14,545 bases of DNA from CAZSPL01 sp964608735 (GTDB lineage Bacteria; JAJVIF01; JAPKYR01; CAZSPL01), in the NCBI GenBank assembly GCA_964608735.1, contig CAZSPL010000082.1:1-14545 (forward strand), in the 5' to 3' direction. Below the pieces are notes generated by a model. That model searched no databases. It worked only from the letters and a program-made list of their open reading frames with translations, and was not told where the DNA came from. Below are positions 7,155 to 13,293 of this stretch, piece after piece. Position numbers and translations under genes: made by a program. Positions within the stretch are counted from its first letter, which is position 1. Every line of letters begins with the position of its first letter.

Positions 7155-7160
7155 CCTCCT
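7155..7160 (-). promoter_or_regulatory. Shine-Dalgarno AGGAGG fixing the PIN gene TTG start
   Basis: A perfect AGGAGG on the minus strand is followed by eight bases and a TTG. The site lies inside the 23-bp gap between divergent start codons, so it would also fall in the leader of the plus-strand ORF. Confidence 0.8.
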
Positions 7161-7169
7161 AAGAGTACG

Positions 7170-7508
7170 ATGAAGAAATTATCTAAATCCGCGATTCGTG
7201 AACTAATCGAGACCTATGGCTTCGAAGCGGTTTACGATTTCATCAGCAGGAGCGATCCTGAAAGCTTACACCTTCCAGTGTCTCTCAATCAAGCAAACGC
7301 ACAAACCTCGCTTTTTGAAAATGAGCACCTCACAATGCCGATCGATGAACTAATAGCTGAGCTTGACGAGTTCTTCGAAATCACCGCCAAAGACCTCGAA
7401 CCTCTTCTTTTGAATGATATTCAATCCGCCATTGACCAAAGCCCTCTTGAATATGTACAGAATGGCGAGAAACGAATTAATCTAACAACTTCTGCAACGG
7501 CGGCATAG
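7170..7508 (+). CDS. Hypothetical protein, 112 aa, divergent from the PIN gene
   Basis: This ORF starts at ATG 7170 (MKKLSKSAIRELIETYGFEA) and ends TAG at 7508. It is the only sizeable frame in a 330-bp stretch that would otherwise be empty between two minus-strand genes. The protein is acidic and predicted helical (MPIDELIAELDEFFEI, LEPLLLNDIQSAI), with no signal peptide, membrane segment or motif I recognise. It overlaps the 3' end of the DUF3467-like gene by 32 bp tail to tail and its start lies 23 bp from the PIN start. The frame extends upstream to 7062, but that part is antisense to PIN and Arg/Cys-rich, so I use the internal ATG. Its SD is weak. It could be an antitoxin-like partner of PIN, but nothing in the sequence proves it. 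Confidence 0.5.
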   Translation: MKKLSKSAIRELIETYGFEAVYDFISRSDPESLHLPVSLNQANAQTSLFENEHLTMPIDELIAELDEFFEITAKDLEPLLLNDIQSAIDQSPLEYVQNGEKRINLTTSATAA

Positions 7509-7839
7509 ATAATTCCTCCGCCAATCCAGGTGAACTCTCTATTAACTCCTTATAATTCTTCAACAGCAATCGTAAGAGAATGGCCATTGCTCTTGGACTC
7601 AGGTATATGAAATCAGTAATCAGCCCAGAATCTCTTTCGAACGGGTCGTTGATACCAAGTTGTACTTGAGTCATCCCCTGCCTATCCATGGCAACCCGTA
7701 CGAGGTCGGCATAACTTATATGAATCTCGGGCGTCGCCGCGCGAAGGCTGACGATGGGACGCCCGCTTTCAGTCAGTTCCGGAGATTCCTTAGGGCCTAT
7801 AGAATCGACTATATCTTTTTCGTCTTTTTTCTTCTTCAT
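7477..7839 (-). CDS. DUF3467-like small protein
   Basis: This 120-aa soluble protein has a charged, disordered-looking N-terminus (MKKKKDEKDIVDSIG) followed by a compact domain: PEIHISYADLVRVA, a central beta region (QVQLGINDPF, GLITDFIYL), then SPRAMAILLRLLLKNYKELI. This order of an ISYAD-type strand, a middle strand and a phrase of the type 'sP.aA..ll..L..nl..ye' fits DUF3467 as I remember it; the function of that family is unknown. The ATG follows the ftsK stop by 15 bp with AGAGGT six bases upstream, so it is likely cotranscribed with ftsK. Related small proteins occur with many unrelated neighbours, so an FtsK-linked role is only a guess. Confidence 0.65.
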   Translation of the reverse strand: MKKKKDEKDIVDSIGPKESPELTESGRPIVSLRAATPEIHISYADLVRVAMDRQGMTQVQLGINDPFERDSGLITDFIYLSPRAMAILLRLLLKNYKELIESSPGLAEELSMPPLQKLLD

Positions 7840-7854
7840 AATAACCTCTACGTA

Positions 7855-10245
7855 TCAAATTCCAGTAATCTCCCCCGCCGCTATATCCCCGCCGAGTGAA
7901 TCCACCGGCGGGATGAAATCGTCATCGTCGTCATCCCGCTTCGACGCCTTCCGCGAAACCGGCGTATCGCACGGCTCATCCCGCTTGCTTTCCTCATCAT
8001 CATCGAACAGCTTGAGCGCGGGATGCGTTTCATCGAATGTTATCTGCCTCGGCTTGCTGCCCGCTTTCGGACCCACCAGCCCCAGCTCTTCGATATATTC
8101 CATCAGGCGTCCCGCCTTCGGATACCCGACCCCGAGCTTCCTCTGCAAAAGGCTTACCGATGCCTCCCCCTCGGTCCAGATTACCTTGATAGCCTCATCG
8201 AGATAACGCTGGTCCTCCTCGCTTACCTCGCGACCCTTGCCGCAAAGCACGCCGCCCTTCTCCGGGGCTCGATCCCTGATGACGTCCTCGTCATACTCCG
8301 GATCCCCCTGCTCGACCCAGAAATTCACCACACGCTCTATCTCTTCACCCTTCACGAGCGCCCCCTGGGCACGGATGGGTTTCGATTCCCCTATCGGCTG
8401 GAAAAGCATGTCGCCGTTGCTTAAAAGCTTCTCCGCGCCCTTCGAATTCAACACCGTACGCGAGTCGTGCTGCGATGGAAGCGCGAACGCGCATCGCGCC
8501 GGCACGTTCGCCTTGATGCCGCCGGTGATGACCTTGACATCGGGACGCTGCGTCGCGAGCACAAGGTGTATCCCCACCGCGCGCGCGAGACGCGTCAGCG
8601 ACGCGATAAGCCGCTCCATCTCGACCGGCTCGGTCCCCATCAAATCCGCCATCTCATCGACAACTATCACGATATATGGCAGGCGATCCGACTCGTCCTC
8701 GATTTCCCTGTTGTAATCGGCGAGGTTGTTCACCCGCGCCTTCTTCAATTTCTTATACCGCTCGCGCATCTCCTCCACGGCCCACCGAAGCGCGTTGAGC
8801 GCGTCACTCACATCGTTGACCACTTCGGTGAGCAGATGCGGCAATCCCTCGTACGCCGCCATCTCCACGAGCTTCGGGTCGATGAGGATCAGCTTCACTT
8901 CATCGGGATTCGCACGGTAAACGAGCGAGATGATGCATGCGTTAAGGCACACCGATTTGCCGCTGCCGGTCTGGCCCGCGATGAGAAAATGCGGCATCGT
9001 CGAAAGGTCGGCATACACCGCCTGCCCCCCGAGGTCCTTGGCGATAGCCATGTATAAAAGCGATGGATGCTTCCTGAACTGGTCGTCCGCGAGCATCTCG
9101 CGAAGGTTCACCACCACGGGACGCCTGTTGGGAAACTCGATGCCCACCGCCCGCTTGCCTGGTATCGGCGCCTCCACGCGCACGCTCTTGGCTGGAAGCG
9201 CATAGGCTATTTCATCGGCGAGCGCCTCTATCTTGTAAAGCCGCGTCCCTTCGCCGATTCCAACCTCCACCCGCGTAACCCTCGGCCCCCGTATGATATC
9301 GGTAACTTCCGCCTGGATGCCGTATGTCTCCAGCGTGCGGATAATACACTGGGCGGCGTCGCGCTGTTCCTCCGCGGCGTCCGCCGGTTTCGGCGACGGA
9401 TTCAGCAGCGTCAATGGCGGAAGCTTATATTTCCGCCGCCTCTTCCGCTGCTTGGGCGCGTCGGTCGGCGTATCCTCGATACGTGTTTTCTTCTCCTCTT
9501 TCGCCGCCGCCTCCTCGGCGAGGCCGAGCGACATCTGCTCCTTCAATTCATAATCGGCGGCCCGCGCGCGCGAATTATCCACTACCCTTATCTCTTCCGG
9601 CTCATCATCGCATCCTTCCCCGCCATTCCTCGCCGCCGCCTTCACGCCTTTGGTCAACGCCCTTATCTTCGACCGCTCCCGGTAACGCGCGTAATATTTC
9701 CTCAGCAAATTGCCTATACCGGTAACCGAAAATCCCGTCAGCGCTATGAAGAGGATGAACATCAGCGCGCTGATTATCCACACCGACCCCTCAGTACCAA
9801 ACGCCCCGCGGAAAAATCCCGAGAGGTAGATCCCGAGATAACCCACATTCATTAATACTTCGCTCTCCAGGTAGATGGAGCGGTTATGCAGAAGGATATC
9901 CACCACGCAACTCGTCGCCGGCGCCGCGATGAAGAAGAATTTCCATAAACCGTCGACCGCCTTGTTCTTCCTTCCAAGCAGGAGACTCGCCGCGAGAAGC
10001 ACCAGCCCCAGCGGGATAACATACGCCCCGACCTTGCCAAGGAGGGTGATCGAAATGAAATATATCCCGATGCCGACCTTCCCGAGCGACCGCTGCATCG
10101 CGAGCATGTAGATAACCATGCCGCAGATTACAAGAAGGCCCCAGAGTTCGAGCCTCCGCTGCCGGTGCATCTCGGCTTTCTCATCGATTTCGTGCGGTTC
10201 TTCTTTCTTCCCCTTCGAACGGGAATGTGACATTTCCAGCGCCAT
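7855..10245 (-). CDS. ftsK: DNA translocase FtsK
   Basis: FtsK, 796 aa, is anchored at the division septum and pumps chromosome dimers and termini into daughter cells. About four N-terminal membrane segments (about 33-50, 61-91, 111-118 region and 155-175) are followed by a short charged linker (about 185-290) and the motor: Walker A GQTGSGKS (424-431), Walker B IVIVVDEMADLM (525-536), and a C-terminal winged-helix gamma domain (about 682-744, with VSLLQRKLGVGYPKAGRLME) that reads polar KOPS-type DNA sites. The protein continues about 50 residues past gamma with an acidic tail including a run of six Asp (RDDDDDDFIPP), which most FtsK lack. The start is ATG 10245 with weak AAGGG upstream. Confidence 0.96.
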   Translation of the reverse strand: MALEMSHSRSKGKKEEPHEIDEKAEMHRQRRLELWGLLVICGMVIYMLAMQRSLGKVGIGIYFISITLLGKVGAYVIPLGLVLLAASLLLGRKNKAVDGLWKFFFIAAPATSCVVDILLHNRSIYLESEVLMNVGYLGIYLSGFFRGAFGTEGSVWIISALMFILFIALTGFSVTGIGNLLRKYYARYRERSKIRALTKGVKAAARNGGEGCDDEPEEIRVVDNSRARAADYELKEQMSLGLAEEAAAKEEKKTRIEDTPTDAPKQRKRRRKYKLPPLTLLNPSPKPADAAEEQRDAAQCIIRTLETYGIQAEVTDIIRGPRVTRVEVGIGEGTRLYKIEALADEIAYALPAKSVRVEAPIPGKRAVGIEFPNRRPVVVNLREMLADDQFRKHPSLLYMAIAKDLGGQAVYADLSTMPHFLIAGQTGSGKSVCLNACIISLVYRANPDEVKLILIDPKLVEMAAYEGLPHLLTEVVNDVSDALNALRWAVEEMRERYKKLKKARVNNLADYNREIEDESDRLPYIVIVVDEMADLMGTEPVEMERLIASLTRLARAVGIHLVLATQRPDVKVITGGIKANVPARCAFALPSQHDSRTVLNSKGAEKLLSNGDMLFQPIGESKPIRAQGALVKGEEIERVVNFWVEQGDPEYDEDVIRDRAPEKGGVLCGKGREVSEEDQRYLDEAIKVIWTEGEASVSLLQRKLGVGYPKAGRLMEYIEELGLVGPKAGSKPRQITFDETHPALKLFDDDEESKRDEPCDTPVSRKASKRDDDDDDFIPPVDSLGGDIAAGEITGI

Positions 10246-10424
10246 GATGGAACCCTTTCACGGTCGGTTTTACCGCGATGCCGGAACGTGCGCGACGACG
10301 CCCACGCTCTGCGCGCGGCATTAATAATATCTATCAGCCTTAATCGGGGTTGAACTTATTTAATTTGATGCAAACATCCCCAATGTCCGCGACTGGCGGC
10401 TCCCATTGGACTTGTAAAAAAAAT
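10246..10424. other. ftsK upstream region, no gene seen
   Basis: This is the ftsK-proximal part of a 443-bp gene-free gap (10246-10688). It holds an AT-rich stretch (10320-10375) where an ftsK promoter would be expected; a TATTAT lies at 10324-10329 on the minus strand, but no good -35 box stands at 16-18 bp. I see no ORF with a supported start. Confidence 0.4.
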
Positions 10425-10556
10425 CGGGTAGCGCGTATCTATTCGCACGCCAGTGCGACGGCGTAGCCGTGATGCGCGCTCTGATGGCCGGGCGGATTTC
10501 CGCGTCGAGCATTCAAGCAAATTGTAGTATCATGCCGCTCAAATCCGCCCTACCCG
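10425..10556. repeat. 132-bp multi-hairpin element bounded by CGGGTAG/CTACCCG
   Basis: The ends CGGGTAG (10425-10431) and CTACCCG (10550-10556) are perfect inverted repeats. Inside, a 9-bp stem with one G-T pair (10431-10439 with 10471-10479) carries two small hairpins, CGCAC/GTGCG (10444-10457) and ACGGC/GCCGT (10458-10470). A second, perfect 10-bp stem joins GGGCGGATTT (10490-10499) to AAATCCGCCC (10541-10550). On each strand, GGGTAG stands directly 5' of a hairpin, the layout of REP sequences (GTAG tetranucleotide plus hairpin) arranged as an inverted pair. A structured RNA is the alternative. Confidence 0.7.
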
Positions 10557-10564
10557 AATTCGAT

Positions 10565-10590
10565 ATGCAGGTTTTCCAACAGGCCTGCAT
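10565..10590. repeat. 7-bp perfect hairpin ATGCAGG/CCTGCAT
   Basis: ATGCAGG (10565-10571) and CCTGCAT (10584-10590) enclose a 12-nt loop. The loop region TTTTCCAACAGGC (10572-10584) matches 841-853 with one change. No T-run follows on either strand, so a terminator role is unlikely. Confidence 0.55.
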
Positions 10591-10617
10591 CTTATTACTC
10601 TATTGACAAAATCCCAT

Positions 10618-10679
10618 TCTGGTAGCCCCGGGTTGGCCGCATCCTGCTAATATTTCAATAAAATGCAGCCTACCCGGGC
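10618..10679. repeat. Second repeat hairpin with GGGTAG head on the minus strand
   Basis: The left arm 10627-10642 (CCCGGGTTGGCCGCAT) pairs with 10663-10678 at 14 of 16 positions, with a 20-nt AT-rich loop. On the minus strand it starts CCCGGGTAG followed by the GCTGCAT stem. Its left edge carries TCTGGTAGCCCCGGG (10618-10632), an exact copy of 811-825. It lies 10 bp past the STAS/receiver gene stop but lacks a T-run, so it is a repeat and at most a poor terminator. Confidence 0.65.
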
Positions 10680-10688
10680 GAGGTCCTT

Positions 10689-11453
10689 CTACTTCATCGC
10701 CAACTGCTTACTCAAACTTATCAGCAAACGCATCCTGCTCTCTACCTCGATTGGCCTGAACGGAAACGTTATCACATCATGCGCCCCCGCTTTGATGAAA
10801 TACGCCGCGTTCTCCTGCGAATCCTCGGTCATCACAACCAGTATCGGAAGGCTCGACTGCCCGTCCGCGCTCAGAACCTGGTCGATGAAACGCTTCCCCT
10901 CGCCGAACGAAAATGACCCGTCCATCACCGCGAGCGCGAACTCCTTGCTGTTCAGAAACCTCAGCGCCTGGTCGATGCTCTTCGCGAGATACGGCTTGAT
11001 GGGGCTTATATCCATCACGTTCTCGGCGATCTTGGTTATATGCGATTTGATGAATGTGTTCTTCTTCTCGAGTATCAGCACATTCTCTTCCTGCGATGTG
11101 TCGATTTTCCCGAACGACTTGAAATACGATTCCGCCTCGGAAAGCGTTTCGAAGAATTTCAGGTACTTGTCGAGACGCCCGAGCTTGAATACCCGCTCGA
11201 TATTCGGGCGCATCGCCGAGAAGATAACTTCCCCACCCTGGTTGATTACCGTCTTGGTGCCGAGAAGGAACCCGTTGACCCCGGATGAGTTGATGTGAAG
11301 GACTTCACTCATATTGCAGATGATGCGCCTTTCCTTCTTCTTGAACGCGTATTCTATCTGCTCCTGGATCCCGCGCATCGAGTTGGCATCGGCATCGCCG
11401 ATGAAATCGACTATCGCGTAGTGAAGCCTGTCATCTCGAACTCTTATCTCCAT
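10689..11453 (-). CDS. STAS domain fused to a degenerate response-regulator receiver
   Basis: In this 254-aa soluble signalling protein, residues 1-100 form a STAS (anti-sigma-factor antagonist) domain; the phosphoacceptor loop reads EVLHINSSGVNGFL (50-63), with Ser56/Ser57 kept but the usual preceding Asp replaced by Asn55. Residues about 111-254 have a receiver-like fold: strand VLILEK (115-120), AVMDGS with D168 at the phosphorylation position, VVMTED, and AHDVITFPFRP. Only one of the two Mg-binding acids is evident (E119) and the conserved Lys before Pro-Phe is replaced by Phe, so phosphotransfer may be lost. I chose ATG 11453 because GGGAGG lies six bases upstream; the frame is open 30 bases further. 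It probably acts in a partner-switching pathway, but no kinase or phosphatase is nearby. Confidence 0.8.
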   Translation of the reverse strand: MEIRVRDDRLHYAIVDFIGDADANSMRGIQEQIEYAFKKKERRIICNMSEVLHINSSGVNGFLLGTKTVINQGGEVIFSAMRPNIERVFKLGRLDKYLKFFETLSEAESYFKSFGKIDTSQEENVLILEKKNTFIKSHITKIAENVMDISPIKPYLAKSIDQALRFLNSKEFALAVMDGSFSFGEGKRFIDQVLSADGQSSLPILVVMTEDSQENAAYFIKAGAHDVITFPFRPIEVESRMRLLISLSKQLAMK

Positions 11454-11459
11454 CTCGTA

Positions 11460-11465
11460 CCTCCC
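11460..11465 (-). promoter_or_regulatory. Shine-Dalgarno GGGAGG choosing ATG 11453
   Basis: GGGAGG on the minus strand stands six bases before the ATG at 11453 and falls inside the longer in-frame reading, so it argues for the shorter protein. Confidence 0.7.
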
Positions 11466-11503
11466 GCCGGCACCCCTCAACAATTAAGACCGCCGAACAA
11501 CCC

Positions 11504-11523
11504 GTTCAGGTTCGCGCCTGAAC
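11504..11523. repeat. Perfect 7-bp inverted repeat GTTCAGG/CCTGAAC
   Basis: GTTCAGG (11504-11510) and CCTGAAC (11517-11523) are separated by 6 bp in the 153-bp gap between the UDG stop and the STAS/receiver start. There is no T-run on either side. It could be an operator for the downstream gene or an RNA hairpin. Confidence 0.45.
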
Positions 11524-11606
11524 AATATTCTCACGTTTACCGGATACGACTCTGGAATTCCCGCGCCTTGGGGCTACTGCGAATACGGCTTTCCCCTGAA
11601 CCTATA

Positions 11607-12170
11607 TTATGCCACAACACCTTCCCGCAACGCCAATTTTTTCAACTTCATGAAGTCGGTCATGAGGGTCTCCCGCAACTTGGGGTTACGCAATGCCGCC
11701 GCCGGATGGTAGAGCGGGAAGAAAAGCACCCCCGATTTCTTCACCGGCGTGCCATGCACCTGTCCTATCGTATACTTGTCGGTAACCAGCGTCTTCAGCC
11801 CGAAATTCCCAAGCGGCGCTATTATCCGCGGTTCTATGACGGCAATCTGGGCGAGCAAATATTCCCTGCAATTATCCAGCTCCGCCTGCTGGGGGTCGCG
11901 GTTCTCGGGCGGACGGCATTTCAGGCAGTTGGCGATGAACACCTCGCCGCGCGAAAATCCCGCATGCTCCAGCAGGCTGTCCAAAAGCTTCCCCGCCTGA
12001 CCCACGAACGGCAGCCCCTGCAAATCCTCGTCCCGCCCCGGGGCTTCGCCCACGAACATCACCTGCGCTTCCGGATTACCCGCCCCGGGAACCACGTTGT
12101 TACGGTTCGCCACAAGCTCCGCGCACCGCGTGCACGCCTTCATCTCCGCATTCAAACTCGCAAGATCCAC
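11607..12170 (-). CDS. Family 4 uracil-DNA glycosylase, iron-sulfur type
   Basis: This 187-aa enzyme removes uracil, arising by cytosine deamination, from DNA as the first step of base excision repair. Marks of family 4 are the four cluster cysteines C13 and C16 (KACTRC), C85 (NCLKCRPPENRD) and C101, the uracil-binding motif GEAPGRDED (41-49), GLPFVGQAGKLLD (52-64), and the late motif YHPAAALRNP with H155. The length is normal for the family. The start is GTG 12170 (MDLASLNAEM), which gives the usual short helix before the first CxxC; the SD is weak (GGAG about 12 bases upstream). A near-consensus promoter lies about 60 bp upstream. The family is common in thermophiles but also widespread in mesophiles, so it does not fix lifestyle. 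Confidence 0.93.
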   Translation of the reverse strand: MDLASLNAEMKACTRCAELVANRNNVVPGAGNPEAQVMFVGEAPGRDEDLQGLPFVGQAGKLLDSLLEHAGFSRGEVFIANCLKCRPPENRDPQQAELDNCREYLLAQIAVIEPRIIAPLGNFGLKTLVTDKYTIGQVHGTPVKKSGVLFFPLYHPAAALRNPKLRETLMTDFMKLKKLALREGVVA

Positions 12171-12228
12171 GTCTTAACTCGTCTCCACCGTCAAATATCG
12201 GCCCTCATAAAACTGGCCCGCGACCGCA

Positions 12229-12257
12229 ATTATACATTTTTAATGACGCCCTGCCAA
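12229..12257 (-). promoter_or_regulatory. Sigma-70-type promoter of the UDG gene
   Basis: On the minus strand, TTGGCA (12252-12257, 5/6) and TATAAT (12229-12234, perfect) are separated by exactly 17 bp. Predicted transcription starts near 12222, about 50 bp before the GTG start. Confidence 0.75.
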
Positions 12258-12344
12258 AACGCGATGCTCTCAAGCAACAGCAAAAGCACGGGAATCCCTC
12301 TCCCCCTTCCAACCGAACCCCGACGGTAAGCGAGGGGCCCAGCC

Positions 12345-12453
12345 TCAAGATACGTTCCTGCCTCGCCCGCCCTCGCCATCAAGAGCTCTCCATTGACAAA
12401 TCGTAATCCGCATGGTAAGTAATAATTACAACCCCATCAAGGATGCGTTCCTG
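12345..12453 (+). repeat. Imperfect direct repeat flanking the NYN promoter
   Basis: TCAAGATACGTTCCTG (12345-12360) recurs as TCAAGGATGCGTTCCTG (12437-12453), one substitution and one inserted G apart. The first copy is upstream of the putative promoter and the second forms most of the first leader hairpin. It could be a regulator site or a duplication. Confidence 0.5.
12393..12421 (+). promoter_or_regulatory. Possible promoter of the NYN gene
   Basis: A perfect TTGACA (12393-12398) is followed after 17 bp by TAAGTA (12416-12421), a poor -10 box but preceded by TG at the extended -10 position. The predicted start is near 12428. The poor -10 suggests an activator or that the real box is a nearby TAATAA. 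Confidence 0.45.
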
Positions 12454-12488
12454 GTGGGCACTGTGGTCGGAGTGGCCACAGTTTTTTT
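12433..12488 (+). terminator. Two-hairpin leader ending in an intrinsic terminator, upstream of the NYN gene
   Basis: The first hairpin pairs 12433-12442 with 12450-12458 (nine pairs, one G-T, one bulged A, 7-nt loop). The second pairs ACTGTGGTC (12460-12468) with GGCCACAGT (12474-12482), 5-nt loop, and is followed directly by seven T residues (12482-12488). No plus-strand gene lies upstream that would need a terminator, and the NYN start is only 18 bp further, so this may be a leader attenuator. Confidence 0.7.
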
Positions 12489-12505
12489 AAAGGACGAGGA
12501 GCGCA

Positions 12506-13123
12506 TTGGCTGATATTAAAAACCGGATAGCCTGTTTCTTTGACGGGTTCAATTTTTACCACTCTCTTAAAGTCAGCTACAGAAAATATCCATGGTTGGA
12601 CTATCGGAAGCTTGCTGAAGCCCTGACGCCTAAAACGAGAACCTTGGCAGGCGTAGTATTGTTCACGGCATATCCAAAATGGAAGCCGGATAGCTATAAC
12701 CGACATAAAGCCTACTTATCCGCCCTTAAAACCAAAAATGTTGAAATAGTGATGGGTAAATTCTACCGGAAAGAACGCCATTGCAACTCCTGCGGCTCTT
12801 CGTATGAAACTCATGAAGAAAAACAGACTGATGTGAATATCGCCGTCAATCTCTTTACATGGGCCATGCAAGACAGGTTTGATGAAATCGTAATTGGAAC
12901 TTCTGATTCTGATTTGATCCCTGCGATTAAAGCCATGGACCAGGAGTTCCCCCACAAGTTCATTACACTCCTTTTCCCGATTGGAAGGAGGTCATGGGAG
13001 ATGGAGCAGCTCGGGTTCAAGATAATGAGAACAAAAGAAAAGGTTTTACGTAACTGCCAGCTTCCAGATGATGTACACCTCCCGGGAGGCCAGGTTATTA
13101 GCAGACCGACCGGATGGCGATGA
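12506..13123 (+). CDS. NYN-domain (LabA/PIN-like) putative ribonuclease
   Basis: This 205-aa soluble protein has the NYN acidic set: D13 in ACFFDGFNFYHS, D109 in EEKQTDVNIAVNL, and D134 and D136 in VIGTSDSDLIPAI. NYN domains share the PIN nuclease fold and are thought to cut RNA. A short CNSC motif (C93-C96) sits between the first and second acidic motifs; only these two Cys are close, so a full zinc site is not evident. The start is TTG 12506 (MADIKNRIAC) with GAGGAG four bases upstream, a rather tight spacing. It is the first plus-strand gene of the right part of the window and looks more AT-rich than its neighbours, a hint of transfer. An intrinsic terminator directly precedes it, suggesting conditional expression. 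Confidence 0.85.
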   Translation: MADIKNRIACFFDGFNFYHSLKVSYRKYPWLDYRKLAEALTPKTRTLAGVVLFTAYPKWKPDSYNRHKAYLSALKTKNVEIVMGKFYRKERHCNSCGSSYETHEEKQTDVNIAVNLFTWAMQDRFDEIVIGTSDSDLIPAIKAMDQEFPHKFITLLFPIGRRSWEMEQLGFKIMRTKEKVLRNCQLPDDVHLPGGQVISRPTGWR

Positions 13124-13293
13124 TGTTACGGTCGGGGTTCTGATAATACGGCTCCAACATGCCGGAGCTTCCGAATCGAAAACGCCGCGACTATCCCACC
13201 CCTGATTCCCCCTCCGCCGATTGAATAACTTGACTAACGCATTAAATTTGTTTAACTAAAGGAACCTGCTTTCCCTCAAGGAGGATGATTTCG
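13124..13293 (+). promoter_or_regulatory. Upstream region of the secreted-protein gene, weak promoter candidate
   Basis: TTGACT (13230-13235) is followed after 17 bp by TAACTA (13253-13258), a poor -10 box in an AT-rich patch. The SD AGGAGG (13279-13284) lies nine bases before the ATG at 13294. There is no T-rich terminator for the NYN gene here, so readthrough is possible. Confidence 0.35.

Noticed and set aside
9067..9855. 262-aa plus-strand ORF opposite ftsK
   Set aside because: Antisense shadow of an intact FtsK frame, rich in Arg and Leu with no recognisable domain.
10425..10556. Integron attC site or tRNA cluster
   Set aside because: No attC core sites (RYYYAAC/GTTRRRY) at the ends, and no tRNA T-loop or anticodon arm in the cloverleaf-like fold.
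10618..10679. Intrinsic terminator of the STAS/receiver gene
   Set aside because: The hairpin is well placed, but the minus-strand sequence after it has no T-run.
11295..12329. 344-aa plus-strand ORF opposite the STAS/receiver and UDG genes
   Set aside because: Arg/His/Pro-rich, no motif, and it crosses two well-supported genes and a promoter.
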